Source: Clostridiales bacterium
Lineage (GTDB): Bacteria > Bacillota > Clostridia > TANB77 > CAG-508
NCBI GenBank assembly: GCA_004554705.1
Contig: SFKS01000005.1
Span: 1-63,937, forward strand
Length of the DNA: 63,937 bases
Direction of reading: 5' to 3'
Below the pieces are notes generated by a model. That model was not told the DNA's origin. It worked only from the letters and a program-made list of their open reading frames with translations, and ran no database searches. The stretch's first letter is position 1, and every line of letters begins with the position of its first letter. The position numbers and the translations under genes were made by a program. This document shows, in pieces, positions 15,789 through 26,225 of this stretch.

Positions 15789-18700
15789 CTATTTCAGGAA
15801 GTTTGTAGCCTGATGAGTAGTATTAGTTTCAATATTGTTTTCATCTTCTTCAATTTTTGCTCTTTTTTCTTTTAGTTTTATATTATCTTTTGCTATTGTT
15901 AGTAGTAGTTTTATTCTGTTTATTTGATTGCTTTGACTTGCTCCTGGGTCATAGTCAATTGGTGCTATATTTGCTTCTGGATATTTGTTTCTTATTGTTT
16001 TTATTACTCCTTTCCCTACTACATGGTTTGGTAAACATGCAAATGGTTGTAAGCATACTATATTTTGTATTCCATATTTCATAAACTCTAACATTTCTGC
16101 TGTTAGTATCCAGCCTTCCCCTGTTTGGTTTCCTGTTGATAAAATCTCTTTTACCATTTCTGCAAGTTCCTCTATGTTGCATGGTGGTAAATATCCTTTA
16201 CTTGAATTTTCCAGTGCTTGTTTATAGTCTTTTTCCATTTTATTTACAATATTTAATGCTAGTTTATATATTTTGGCATTAAAAGTTCTATTTTTTAATA
16301 TTTTTGCTTTGATAATGCTGTTTATTATTATATACTTTACAAACCCCATTAAATCTGGCATTATTACTTCTGCTCCTTCTTTTTCTAGAAGGTCTATACA
16401 ATAGTTGTTTCCAAATGGATGATATTTAATTAGTATTTCTCCTACAATACCTACTTTTGGTTTTTCTTTTGAAGTATCTATTTCTATCTTTTCAAAGTCA
16501 TTAACTATTTCATATAAACTTTGATTAAATTCCTTAACTGTTGATTTAACAGCTAATTTTTTACATTTTTCTAGCCAAGTATAATATAGTTTTTCTGTTT
16601 CACCTTCATTTATTTCATAAGCTTTGTTTTTGTGTAATAGTTTTTGTAATAAATCACCATATATTGTTGCTTGTACTAATTTTCTAACTAAAGATAAGGA
16701 TATTTTAAATCCTGAATTTTTTTCAAGTCCAACAAAGTTAAAGGAAATTACTGGTATATTTGGATATCCTGCATCCTTTAGTGCTTTTCTGATAAAGCCA
16801 ATATAGTTTGTTGCTCTACATCCTCCACCTGTTTGTGACATCATTAAGGCTAGTTTATTTACATCATATTTTCCAGATTCGACTTCTTCAATTAATTGTC
16901 CTATTGTTAGTATTGATGGATAGCATGCATCATTATTGACATATTTAAGCCCTGTTTCAACAGTGTGTCCGAGTACATTCTCTTAAAAGTTTTACTTTAT
17001 AGCCCTCAGATTGTAAAGCTACTTCAAACATTTCAAAATGTACTGGAGACATCTGTGGTATTAAAATGGTATAGTCTTTTTTCATTTCTTTTGTAAATTC
17101 TACTTTTTGTATTTCATAGTTGGCACAGCATTTTTGTTGTATTTTGTTTCTTTTATTCATACTTGCAATTAGAGAGCGTATTCTTATTCTGATTGCTCCT
17201 AGATTGTTTACTTCATCAATTTTAATTAATGTATACATTTTTCCAAAGCTTGATAAAATTTCTTCAACTTGGTCTGTTGTAACAGCATCTACACCACAAC
17301 CAAATGAGTTTAATTGCACCAATTCCAAATTTTTATTTCTTCCTACAACATCTGCTGCTCTGTATAGTCGTGAATGAAATACCCATTGGTCCACAACCCT
17401 TATTGGCCTTTGTACTGTTGATAAATGTGCCACACTATCTTCAGATAAAACACATAGTCCAAGTGAGGTTATCATTGTATCAATTCCATGATTTATTTCA
17501 GGGTCAATATGATAAGGTCTACCTGCAAGTACTATTGCTTTTAGGTTGTTTTCTTCAATATACTTTAAAGCCTCTTCTCCTTTTTGTCTTATATCTGCTT
17601 TATATCTTTGGTATTCTTCTTCTGCTTTTTGTACTGCTTCTCTTAATTCTTTCTTTGTAAATCCATATTCTTTAAATTCTTCTAATTCATAAAGTCTTTT
17701 TACTAGTCCTTGTTTATCAAAAGGCAAAAATGGATTAATAAACTTTATACCTTTTTCATTTAAATCCTCAACATTGTTTTTCAAAACCTCAGAGTATGAA
17801 ATAACGATTGGGCAGTTATATTTGTTATTTGCTTCACTATCTTCTTGTCTTGAATACATCATACATGGATAAAATATAGTTTTGATTCCTTGATTAATTA
17901 AACTTACAATATGTCCATGACTTAACTTCGCTGGATAGCATACTGATTCTGATGGCATTGATTCCATACCTTTTTCATATGTTTTTCTATCACTTTTTTC
18001 TGATAAAATTACTCTAAAGCCTAGGTTTGTAAATAGTGTAAACCAAAAAGGATAATCTTCATACATATTTAAAACTCTTGGCATACCTATTGTTCCACGT
18101 TTTGCATCTTCTTCAGCTAATGGCTTGTACCCGAATAATCTTTGGTATTTATATTTGTATAAATTTGGAAGTTGTGTTTTGTTTTTTTCTATTCCAGCTC
18201 CCCTTTCACATCTGTTTCCTGTTATAAATTTTTTACCTGTTGAAAATTCATTGACTGTAAGTAAGCAATTGTTTTCACATCCATGGCATCTTGTATGTAC
18301 TACTGTTACCTTTAAATTATCTAATTCTTCGTTTTTTGTAACTTTTGATATATATTGTTTATCATTATTTATATCGAATTCCTCTTTGGCTAATACTGCT
18401 ATTCCATAGGCTCCCATAAGTCCTGCAATATCTGGTCTTATAACTTCTTTGCCTACTATTAATTCAAAAGCTCTCAAAACTGCATCATTATAGAAGGTTC
18501 CACCTTGTACAACAATTGAATCTCCTAGAGTTTCAACATCTCTAATTTTCATAACTTTTTGAATTGCATTTTTTATAACTGAATATGATAGACCTGCTGA
18601 AATATCTCCAACTTTGTATCCTTCTTTTTGTGCCTGTTTTATTTTTGAGTTCATAAATACTGTACATCTTGAGCCTAAATCTACTGGTCTATTTGATTTT

Positions 18701-20115
18701 ATTGCTTCTTCTACAAATTCCTCAATGCTTAAATTTAAACTCTTTGCAAAGGTTTCAATAAATGAACCACAACCTGATGAACATGCTTCATTTAACATTA
18801 TATTATCAACAGCACCATTTTTTATTTTTATGTATTTCATGTCTTGTCCACCAATATCTACAATGCTTGTAGCATTAGGCATAAATTTTTTTGCTGCTGT
18901 ATAGTGAGCGATTGTCTCTATTTCTCCCAGTTCTAGGTTTAAGGCAGTTTGCATTAGTTTTTCGCCATATCCTGTTGAGCCAGAGTACCTGATAATTGCT
19001 TTTTTAGGTAATATACTATATAAATCTTTCAACATATTTATAACTGTTTGAAGTGGTTTTCCTTCATTATTTTTATATGAAGAATATAATAAATTTGCTT
19101 CATTATCTATTAAAACTATTTTACTTGTTGTTGAACCTGCATCTATTCCTAAAAAGCAATCTCCACTAAATTTATCTAGTTCTTTTTTTGGTACAGTATG
19201 TTTACTATGTCGCTCTTTAAACTCTTTATATTCATTTTCTATTGTGAATAATGGTTTTAAAGAATCTGATGACATATCATGATAGTTTTTTAATAATTCT
19301 ATTTTACTTTTTAATTTTTCAATTGTAATTGATTTGTAATTTATAGAGTCTAATGTCGCACCTTTGGCAACTAATAGGTGTGCATCTTCTGGCACTATTA
19401 TTTCGTCTTGAGTTAAATTTAATGTTTCTATAAATCTTTTCCTTAACTCTGATAAATAGCTTAGTGGTCCGCCTAAAAATGCAACCTTCCCTCTTATTGG
19501 TCTTCCACAAGCTAGTCCTGATATAGTTTGATTTACAACAGCTTGAAATATTGAAGCTGCTATGTCTTCCTTTGCTGCTCCTTCATTTAATAAAGGTTGT
19601 ATATCTGTTTTTGCAAAAACTCCACATCTTGAAGCTATTGGATAAATGGTATTGTAATCTTTTGCAAGTTCATTTAGTCCAGGAGTGGTAGTGTTTAGCA
19701 ATGTTGCCATTTGATCTAAAAATGCTCCTGTACCTCCTGCACATGTCCCATTCATCCTCTGTTCTATAGATTTTCCAAAATATATTATTTTAGCATCTTC
19801 TCCGCCAAGTTCTATTACTACATCAGTTTGTGGTATGTACTTTTCGACTGTTCTTTTGCAAGCAACAACTTCTTGTATGAAAGGTAATCCTAAAAATTCT
19901 GATACAGATAAAGCACCTGAACCTGTTAAAGCTATTGTCATGTCATAATTTTCGAACTTGTCAACTAATTCCTCTAAACAGCTACAAACTGTATTTTTTG
20001 TGTCTGAAAAATGTCTTTTATATGTTGTATATAGTACTTCTAAATTGGTATTCATAGCTACAACCTTAACAGTTGTTGAACCCACATCAATTCCAATGTG
20101 TATAATATCTTTCAT
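15789..20115 (-). CDS. Fused 2-hydroxyacyl-CoA dehydratase activase/reductase-like protein, with a +1 frameshift at CGG
   Basis: A roughly 1,440-residue protein of the BcrAD/BadFG ATPase plus HgdB-like family, often annotated as acyl-CoA dehydratase activase; its substrate is unknown. Two ASKHA ATPase domains (GIDVGSTTVKVV near residue 8, GIDAGSTTSKIV near 324) each carry the Cys-containing loop for a bridging [4Fe-4S] cluster (NGTCAGGTGAF, NEACSSGCGSF). A Cys-rich segment (HTRCHGCENNC, NRCERGAG) near 620-650 and the DUF2229/HgdB-like domains follow. At residue 1049 an in-frame CGG (16969-16971) follows ACT. Dropping the C gives GGA and KYVNNDACYP, then MMSQTGGGCRATNYIGF in the +1 frame, ending at 15789. 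Unshifted, it would stop three codons after the CGG and lose about 390 residues. Confidence 0.88.
16969..16971 (-). other. CGG +1 recoding site in the CoA activase
   Basis: Coding-strand context is ACT-CGG-A. The zero frame stops four codons on; GGA from 16970 opens the remaining 390 codons. Confidence 0.68.
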
Positions 20116-20254
20116 ATTACTCCTCTTTCTGCTTTAATTGCGTAACTAATATTATATCTTATTAGCTTTAATTTTACAACCATTAATTAAATATATTAAA
20201 AATAAATTAAAAATTGCTTAAAATTTTTTGTTAAGTATAATTAAAGTGTGCATT

Positions 20255-20289
20255 AGAAAAAAGTTATTAGCGAAGCGATACTTTTTTCT
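20255..20289 (-). terminator. Hairpin downstream of tRNA-Gln
   Basis: Arms AGAAAAAAGT and ACTTTTTTCT around a 15-base loop containing GCGAAGCGA. Plausible terminator for the tRNA transcript. The rest of 20116-20338 is AT-rich, with repeated AAGCGA words and no gene. Confidence 0.55.
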
Positions 20290-20338
20290 ATAAGCGACAT
20301 TAAAATTGTCACAAGCGATAGTTCGTTTGCGACGAGTA

Positions 20339-20414
20339 TGGCTGGGGTGGTAGGATTCGAACCTACGGAATGTCGGAGTCAGAGTCCGATGCCTTACCAC
20401 TTGGCGACACCCCA
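20339..20414 (-). tRNA. tRNA-Gln (anticodon CUG)
   Basis: A 76-base cloverleaf on the minus strand. The acceptor stem TGGGGTG pairs with CACCCCA. The anticodon stem TCGGA/TCCGA encloses loop CTCTGAC, placing CTG at positions 34-36. The T arm TAGG-TTCGAAT-CCTA is standard and CCA is encoded. It decodes CAG, a minor Gln codon in AT-rich genomes. It lies alone between eno and the CoA activase gene. Confidence 0.93.
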
Positions 20415-20452
20415 ATGTCTTATTAATGAATAGTAAATGGTGAATAATCTAT

Positions 20453-20490
20453 GTTAGTTTTTTGTCATTCATGAATGACAAAAAACTAAC
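20453..20490 (-). terminator. Perfect 18-bp palindrome, probable eno terminator
   Basis: GTTAGTTTTTTGTCATTC and its complement flank AT. It begins 27 bases past the eno stop. Its symmetry allows termination on either strand, including upstream of the tRNA. Confidence 0.7.
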
Positions 20491-20516
20491 AATAACTATT
20501 AACTATTCATTCTTAA

Positions 20517-21815
20517 TTATTTTAATTTGTTTGGATAAATTGCTACACTTCCTAATTCTGCCTCTATGTTTAGTAGTCTGTTGTATTTTGCAACTCTGTC
20601 TGTTCTACATGGTGCTCCTGTTTTTATTTGTCCTGCATTCATTGCTACTGCTACATCTGCTAGTGTTGTGTCTTCGGTTTCGCCAGATCTATGTGATACT
20701 ACTGCTGTGTAGCCATTTTTCTTTGCTAGTTCAATTGCATCTAATGTTTCTGTTAATGTTCCTATTTGATTTAATTTTATTAAGATACTGTTTGCTGTTT
20801 TGTTGTCTAGTCCCTTTTGTAGCCTTTTAATATTTGTTACAAATAGGTCATCACCTACTATTTGGATTTTATCTCCTAATTTATCTGTTAGTTTTTTCCA
20901 TCCTTTCCAATCTTCTTCTGCTAAACCATCTTCTATTGAAATTATTGGATATTTTTCTACTAATTCAGCCATAAAATCAATCATTTCATCAACTGTTTTT
21001 AAGTGGTCAATCTTCCAGAAATAATACATTCCATCTTTTCCTATTTTCTTAGCTTCATCATACATTTCTGTTGCTGCACAATCTAATGCTAAACATATAT
21101 CTTTACCTGGTTTATATCCAGCTTTTTCAATAGCCTCTATTATAGTATCTAAAGCTTCCTTTTCATCTTTTACCATTGGTGCAAATCCACCTTCGTCTCC
21201 AACTGCTGTTGATAGTCCTTTTTCTTTTAATACTTTCTTTAAATTATGATATACTTCTGCACACATTCGAACACATTCCTTGAAGCTTGGTGCACCAATT
21301 GGCATAATCATAAATTCTTGTATACTTAATGTACTATCTGCATGTTTTCCACCATTCATTATGTTCATCATTGGAATTGGTAGTGTTTTCGCATTTGTTC
21401 CTCCAATATATCTGTATAAGCTCATCCCTAATGCGTTTGCTGCTGCTCTTGCAACTGCTAATGATACTCCTAATGTTGCATTTGCTCCTAGTTTGCCTTT
21501 ATTTTCTGTGCCGTCTATTTCTATTAACTTATGATCTATTTCTATTTGATCAAATACATTCATTCCTTCTAATTCAGGTGCTATGATTTTGTTTACATTT
21601 TCTACTGCCTTTGTTACACCTTTGCCTAAGTATCTTGATTTGTCACCATCTCTTAATTCTACTGCTTCAAAACTTCCAGTTGATGCTCCTGATGGTACCA
21701 TTGCTATTCCATTTGTTCCATCTTCTGTTACAACCTCAACTTGTACTGTTGGATTTCCTCTAGAGTCTAATATTTCTAAGGCTCTAATTTCTTCAATTGC
21801 TAAATAATCTTTCAT
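20517..21815 (-). CDS. eno: Enolase
   Basis: Converts 2-phosphoglycerate to phosphoenolpyruvate. The sequence is full length (432 residues). It shows SGASTG near residue 42, the Mg ligands in the ALDCAA, SIEDGLAEEDW and QIVGDDLFVTN segments, the catalytic Lys in LIKLNQIGTLTET and the SHRSGETED signature near 370. AGGAGG precedes the ATG. Last gene of the glycolytic cluster, 62 bases downstream of gpmI. Confidence 0.98.
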   Translation of the reverse strand: MKDYLAIEEIRALEILDSRGNPTVQVEVVTEDGTNGIAMVPSGASTGSFEAVELRDGDKSRYLGKGVTKAVENVNKIIAPELEGMNVFDQIEIDHKLIEIDGTENKGKLGANATLGVSLAVARAAANALGMSLYRYIGGTNAKTLPIPMMNIMNGGKHADSTLSIQEFMIMPIGAPSFKECVRMCAEVYHNLKKVLKEKGLSTAVGDEGGFAPMVKDEKEALDTIIEAIEKAGYKPGKDICLALDCAATEMYDEAKKIGKDGMYYFWKIDHLKTVDEMIDFMAELVEKYPIISIEDGLAEEDWKGWKKLTDKLGDKIQIVGDDLFVTNIKRLQKGLDNKTANSILIKLNQIGTLTETLDAIELAKKNGYTAVVSHRSGETEDTTLADVAVAMNAGQIKTGAPCRTDRVAKYNRLLNIEAELGSVAIYPNKLK

Positions 21816-21877
21816 AAAAGATTCCTCCTTTTTATATTTTAATGAATAATAAAATTTACAAATACTTGATTTAGTTA

Positions 21878-23410
21878 TTATTCATTATTAACTATTAAAC
21901 TTTCTCCAGTCATTTCTGCTGGTTTGTCTATTCCCATAATATCAAGCATTGTTGGTGCTAAATCTGCAAGTCTGCCTGATTTTAATGTTGCTTTTTTTCC
22001 AACTAATATTAATGGTACTGGATTTGTTGTATGTGCTGTGTGTGGTTCTCCTGTAGTATAATCTATCATTTGCTCTGAGTTTCCATGATCTGCTGTTATT
22101 AAAACTATTCCATTTACTTTTTCAAGTGCTTCTACTACTCTTCCAACACAAGTGTCTATTGTTTCTATTGCTTTTATTGTTGCTTCTAAATTACCAGTGT
22201 GTCCTACCATATCTGGATTTGCATAATTTAGAATTATTGTATTGTATTTTCGACTTTCAATTGCTTTTACAGCCTTGTCAGTAACTTCTATTGCACTCAT
22301 TTCTGGTTGCATATCATATGTTTCTACTTTTGGTGATGGAACTAATATTCTATCCTCGCCTTTATATTGTTTTTCTTCTCCACCATTAAAGAAAAAAGTT
22401 ACATGTGCATATTTTTCTGTTTCTGCTATTCTTAATTGAGTTAGACCTTTGTTTGCAACTATTTCTCCAAATGTATTTCTAATTTCATCTTTTTTAAATA
22501 CAATGTATACATCTTGAATTGTTTCATCATAGTTTGTAAAACATACATAATGCAATGGAAAATATGTTCTTTCAAATCCTTTGAATTCTTTGTCTACTAA
22601 GCTTCGAGTTATTTCTCTTGCTCTGTCAGGTCTAAAATTGTAAAATATTACTGAATCATTTTTTCCTATTGTTGCTACTGGTTCATCTCCATTGCATATT
22701 ACAGTAGGTAAAACAAATTCGTCAAATATTTCCTTTTGATAAGAATCTTCTATTGCTTTTGTTGCTGATGTTGACTTTTCTCCTATTCCATTTACTAATG
22801 CATCATAAGCCTTGTGAACTCTTTCCCATCTTTTATCTCTATCCATGGCATAAAATCTTCCAGTAATGCTTGCAATTTTTCCTACTCCTTTTTCCGCCAT
22901 TTTTTGTTCTAGTTCTGTTATGAATCCCTCTCCAGATGCTGGAGGTGTATCTCTTCCGTCTAAGAAGCAATGTATATATACATCTTCAAAGTCCCTTCGT
23001 TTTGCAAGCTCTAATAAAGCATATAAATGTCTTATATGGCTGTGTACACCACCATCAGATAATAACCCCATTATATGTAATTTTGAATGATTTTTTTTAC
23101 AGTTTTCTATTGCTCCAACTAATTCTGGAATACTAAAAAAGTCTCCTTCTTCTATTGATTTTGTTATTCTTGTTAATTCCTGATAAACAATTCTACCAGC
23201 ACCAATGTTTGTGTGTCCTACTTCAGAATTTCCCATTTGACCTTCTGGTAAGCCTACATCCAATCCACTCGTTTTGATTGTTGTGTTTGGATTAAGCTTA
23301 AATAATTTGTCTATTACTGGTGTGTTTGCTAATGCTATTGCATTTCCTTCTGTTTTTTCATTTATTCCAAAGCCATCTAATATCATTAGCATTGTTAAAT
23401 TTTTGTTCAT
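21878..23410 (-). CDS. gpmI: 2,3-bisphosphoglycerate-independent phosphoglycerate mutase
   Basis: Interconverts 3- and 2-phosphoglycerate with Mn(II). It belongs to the alkaline phosphatase superfamily. The phosphoryl-accepting Ser lies in MGNSEVGHTNIGAGR near residue 60. The metal ligands are in LDGFGINEKT at the N-terminus, DGRDTPP near 152 and TADHGNSEQM near 444. The C-terminal HTAHTTNPVPLI is typical. The length of 510 residues is normal. The stop of tpiA lies 15 bases upstream, so the two are co-transcribed. Confidence 0.97.
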   Translation of the reverse strand: MNKNLTMLMILDGFGINEKTEGNAIALANTPVIDKLFKLNPNTTIKTSGLDVGLPEGQMGNSEVGHTNIGAGRIVYQELTRITKSIEEGDFFSIPELVGAIENCKKNHSKLHIMGLLSDGGVHSHIRHLYALLELAKRRDFEDVYIHCFLDGRDTPPASGEGFITELEQKMAEKGVGKIASITGRFYAMDRDKRWERVHKAYDALVNGIGEKSTSATKAIEDSYQKEIFDEFVLPTVICNGDEPVATIGKNDSVIFYNFRPDRAREITRSLVDKEFKGFERTYFPLHYVCFTNYDETIQDVYIVFKKDEIRNTFGEIVANKGLTQLRIAETEKYAHVTFFFNGGEEKQYKGEDRILVPSPKVETYDMQPEMSAIEVTDKAVKAIESRKYNTIILNYANPDMVGHTGNLEATIKAIETIDTCVGRVVEALEKVNGIVLITADHGNSEQMIDYTTGEPHTAHTTNPVPLILVGKKATLKSGRLADLAPTMLDIMGIDKPAEMTGESLIVNNE

Positions 23411-23425
23411 AATATAATCCTTCCT

Positions 23426-24178
23426 TTATTTATCATAATTTACTATCTTTGCAAATTCTTCTGCTTTTAAGCTTGCTCCCCCAACTAGACCTCCGTCTAT
23501 ATCAGGCATTTCAAATAGTTCTTTTGAGTTTTCAGGTTTTATGCTTCCTCCGTATTGAATTATTACTTTGTCTGCACTTTCTTTTCCATAGATGTTAGCT
23601 AGTTCTTCTCTAATCCATTTTATGGTTTTATTTGCATATTCTTTTGTCGCTGTTTTTCCTGTTCCTATTGCCCAAATTGGCTCATACGCTATTATTGTAC
23701 TTTCAATTTGGTCGTTTGTCAAGTCCTTTAGGTCTAATTTTATTTGGTTTATAAGTATCTCTTTTGTCTTTCCTGCTTCGTTATCTTCTAGTGTCTCACC
23801 TATACATAATATTGGTATTAATCCTACATTATGTGCTGCTTTTATTTTTTTGTTAACATTTTCGTCAGTTTCACTAAAATGTTTTCTTCTTTCAGAGTGT
23901 CCTATAATTACATATTCTACTCCTATTGCTTTTAACATTTGTGGTGATATTTCTCCTGTATATGCACCTTTTTCTTCCCAATGCATATTTTGGGCACCTA
24001 TTTTGATTTTTGTTCCCTGTACTGATAATAGTGCATAGAACAAATCTGTATATGGCACACATATAACAATTTCATTTTTTGAGTTTGAAATAAAAGGTAT
24101 AATTTCTTCAAAAAAGGCTATTGTTTCATTTGGTAGTTTGTTCATTTTCCAATTTCCTGCAATTATTTTTTCTCTCAT
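23426..24178 (-). CDS. tpiA: Triosephosphate isomerase
   Basis: Interconverts dihydroxyacetone phosphate and glyceraldehyde-3-phosphate. The N-terminal AGNWKMNK provides Asn and Lys of the active site, VIIGHSERR the catalytic His, and AYEPIWAIGTG the catalytic Glu. YGGSIKP and DGGLVGGASL form the phosphate pocket. 250 residues, the normal length. It lies in the glycolysis cluster between a membrane protein gene and gpmI. Confidence 0.98.
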   Translation of the reverse strand: MREKIIAGNWKMNKLPNETIAFFEEIIPFISNSKNEIVICVPYTDLFYALLSVQGTKIKIGAQNMHWEEKGAYTGEISPQMLKAIGVEYVIIGHSERRKHFSETDENVNKKIKAAHNVGLIPILCIGETLEDNEAGKTKEILINQIKLDLKDLTNDQIESTIIAYEPIWAIGTGKTATKEYANKTIKWIREELANIYGKESADKVIIQYGGSIKPENSKELFEMPDIDGGLVGGASLKAEEFAKIVNYDK

Positions 24179-24198
24179 TATGTTTTACTCCTATCTAA

Positions 24199-24220
24199 AG
24201 TCTAGCAAATTTGCTAGACT
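24199..24220 (-). terminator. Hairpin between the membrane protein gene and tpiA
   Basis: AGTCTAGCAAA and TTTGCTAGACT form a perfect 11-bp inverted repeat with almost no loop. The T run is stronger on the plus strand, so termination ahead of tpiA would be partial at most; it may instead be an RNA processing or stability element. Confidence 0.5.
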
Positions 24221-24224
24221 TTTT

Positions 24225-24965
24225 CTAATTTTTTTTATCTACATTTATTTGATTTACATATCCATTTGTATCATATGTTAGTGTTACTATGAAAACATCT
24301 GCTGTTGTAATTCCATCTAAGTTTTTTAGATTGTTTGAGGTTAAATTAATATTATGTCTTTGATCGGTATTAAGAGTTGTTTGTATAGTTTGTACTAATT
24401 CAGCCAATTGTTGTGCCGTTATTTCTCCTAAGTATGGAGTGAATTTTGTATTGAATATTAATTTGTCTAAATCATTTGTTATGTCTGTTTCATTATTATT
24501 TTCTTGTGTTCCATTATATTCTGTGATTTTTATTTCATTAATATACCCATTTGAATCATAAAAAAATTCAGCTGTGTAAATTTTTTCATCTTCAATTTGT
24601 TCTTCTGAAGTTATCCATTCTGGCGTCAAGTCTATAATCAGTCCATCTGTCCTTGTACTGTTATTTGAAGCAATTAATGATAATAATGATTTCACTTGTG
24701 TGCTTGATAAATTTGTGTCTTTATATGGATCAAACATTGAATTAAATGTTGTTTTTGCTATATCATCTAGTGAATTGTTTGAGCCACTTACATTATTGTT
24801 GTCAAACTCAGTAATATTTTCCTCTGCATTTTTATTAGTATTTAATATAGGGTTATCTTTTGATTTATTAATTTTAATAATTAAAATAATTGTACTTGCT
24901 AAAGCAATTATAAGTACTGCTATTACCGTTATTGATATAGTTATTCTTTTATTACCATTTTTCAT
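24225..24965 (-). CDS. Membrane-anchored extracytoplasmic protein of unknown function
   Basis: A 246-residue protein I cannot assign. Residues 10-30 form one hydrophobic segment after a short basic start (NGNKRI), an uncleaved signal anchor with no lipobox Cys. The exported part is Asn/Asp/Thr-rich. It contains two similar halves: each has an SMFDPYKDT- or TKFTPYLGE-like segment, an SLIA/ELVQTIQT-type helix and a final strand ending in YDSNGYINEI or YDTNGYVNQI. This looks like an internal duplication of about 100 residues. It lies between pgk and tpiA with a GGAGG ribosome site, so it is expressed with glycolytic genes although its position outside the membrane argues against a metabolic role. 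Confidence 0.75.
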   Translation of the reverse strand: MKNGNKRITISITVIAVLIIALASTIILIIKINKSKDNPILNTNKNAEENITEFDNNNVSGSNNSLDDIAKTTFNSMFDPYKDTNLSSTQVKSLLSLIASNNSTRTDGLIIDLTPEWITSEEQIEDEKIYTAEFFYDSNGYINEIKITEYNGTQENNNETDITNDLDKLIFNTKFTPYLGEITAQQLAELVQTIQTTLNTDQRHNINLTSNNLKNLDGITTADVFIVTLTYDTNGYVNQINVDKKN

Positions 24966-24977
24966 ACTCTTCCTCCA

Positions 24978-26165
24978 TTATTTATTATTTAAGCATGCAA
25001 TTCCTGGTAAAATTTTTCCTTCTAAAAATTCTAAAGAAGCTCCTCCACCTGTAGAAATATGAGTCATTTTGTCTGCTAGACCCATTTTTTCTATAGCGGC
25101 AGCCGAATCTCCCCCTCCTATTATTGTTACTGCTTTGCTTTCTGCTAAAGCTTTTGCAATTTTTTTCGTGCCTTCCTCAAATTTTGTGAATTCTGTAACT
25201 CCAAGAGGTCCATTCCATAATACTGTTTTTGCATCTTTTATGATTTCACAAAATAGATTAATTGTTTTTGGTCCAATATCTAATCCCATAAAGCCTTCTG
25301 GAATTTCTTGTTCCTCTACAAATCTATCTTCTGCTTCATTTGAGTATTCAGAAGATATGTGATTATCTATAGGTAACAATAATTTAACTTCTTTTTGTTT
25401 TGCCTTTTCTAAAATTTCATTTGCTAATTCTAGTTTATCTTCTTCACATATAGATGTACCTATGTTATGGCCTTGTGCTTTATAAAAAGTATATGCCATA
25501 CCTCCACCTATAAGTAATGTATCAACTTTATCTAGTAAATTTTCAATAACACCGATCTTATCTGAAACTTTAGCACCTCCTAGTATTGCAACAAATGGTC
25601 TTTCTGGGTTTTCCAAACTAGAACCTAAAAACTCCAATTCTTTTTCTATTAAAAAGCCAGATACTGCGGGCAAATAGTCTGCAACACCTGCTGTTGATGC
25701 ATGTGCTCTATGTGCTGTCCCAAATGCATCATTTACATATATATCAGCAAATGAAGCTAATTTTTTTGCAAATTCTGGATTGTTTTCTTCCTCTTCTTTA
25801 TGAAATCTAACATTTTCTAATAGCACAATTTCTCCCTCTTTTATGTTTGAACTCAAGTTTACAGCATCTTCTCCAATAACATCTTTTGCAAGCTTTACCT
25901 CTTTATTTAATAACTTAGAAAGCTCTTCTGCTACTGGCCTTAAAGAGTATTTAAGATTGAATTCTCCTTTTGGTCTTCCTAAATGTGAGCATAGAATAAT
26001 TTTTGCATTATTGTCTAGCAAATATTTTATTGTTGGAATTGCCGCTCTTATTCTTCTATTATCGATAATTTCTCCAGTTTCTTTATCTAAAGGGACATTA
26101 AAATCACACCTAACAAGAACTTTCTTTCCTGAAACATCAATATCTCTTATTGTTTTTTTATTCAT
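24978..26165 (-). CDS. pgk: Phosphoglycerate kinase
   Basis: Transfers phosphate from 1,3-bisphosphoglycerate to ADP. Standard signatures are VLVRCDFNVPLD near residue 15, the basic patch SHLGRPKG near 60, LLENVRFH near 114, AILGGAKVSDKIGV near 192 and the nucleotide loop GGGDSAAAIEKMG near 350. 395 residues, the normal length. GGAGG precedes the start. Follows gap and precedes the membrane protein gene by only 12 bases. Confidence 0.98.
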   Translation of the reverse strand: MNKKTIRDIDVSGKKVLVRCDFNVPLDKETGEIIDNRRIRAAIPTIKYLLDNNAKIILCSHLGRPKGEFNLKYSLRPVAEELSKLLNKEVKLAKDVIGEDAVNLSSNIKEGEIVLLENVRFHKEEEENNPEFAKKLASFADIYVNDAFGTAHRAHASTAGVADYLPAVSGFLIEKELEFLGSSLENPERPFVAILGGAKVSDKIGVIENLLDKVDTLLIGGGMAYTFYKAQGHNIGTSICEEDKLELANEILEKAKQKEVKLLLPIDNHISSEYSNEAEDRFVEEQEIPEGFMGLDIGPKTINLFCEIIKDAKTVLWNGPLGVTEFTKFEEGTKKIAKALAESKAVTIIGGGDSAAAIEKMGLADKMTHISTGGGASLEFLEGKILPGIACLNNK

Positions 26166-26225
26166 TGTTTTTTCCTCCTATCATAAGTATCGGACGAGCA
26201 GTGCTCGCCCATCACTAATAGCTTT

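Noticed and set aside
20221..20340. Repeated AAGCGA words upstream of the tRNA as a CRISPR or regulatory array
   Set aside because: Copies are short and irregularly spaced, with no spacer pattern.
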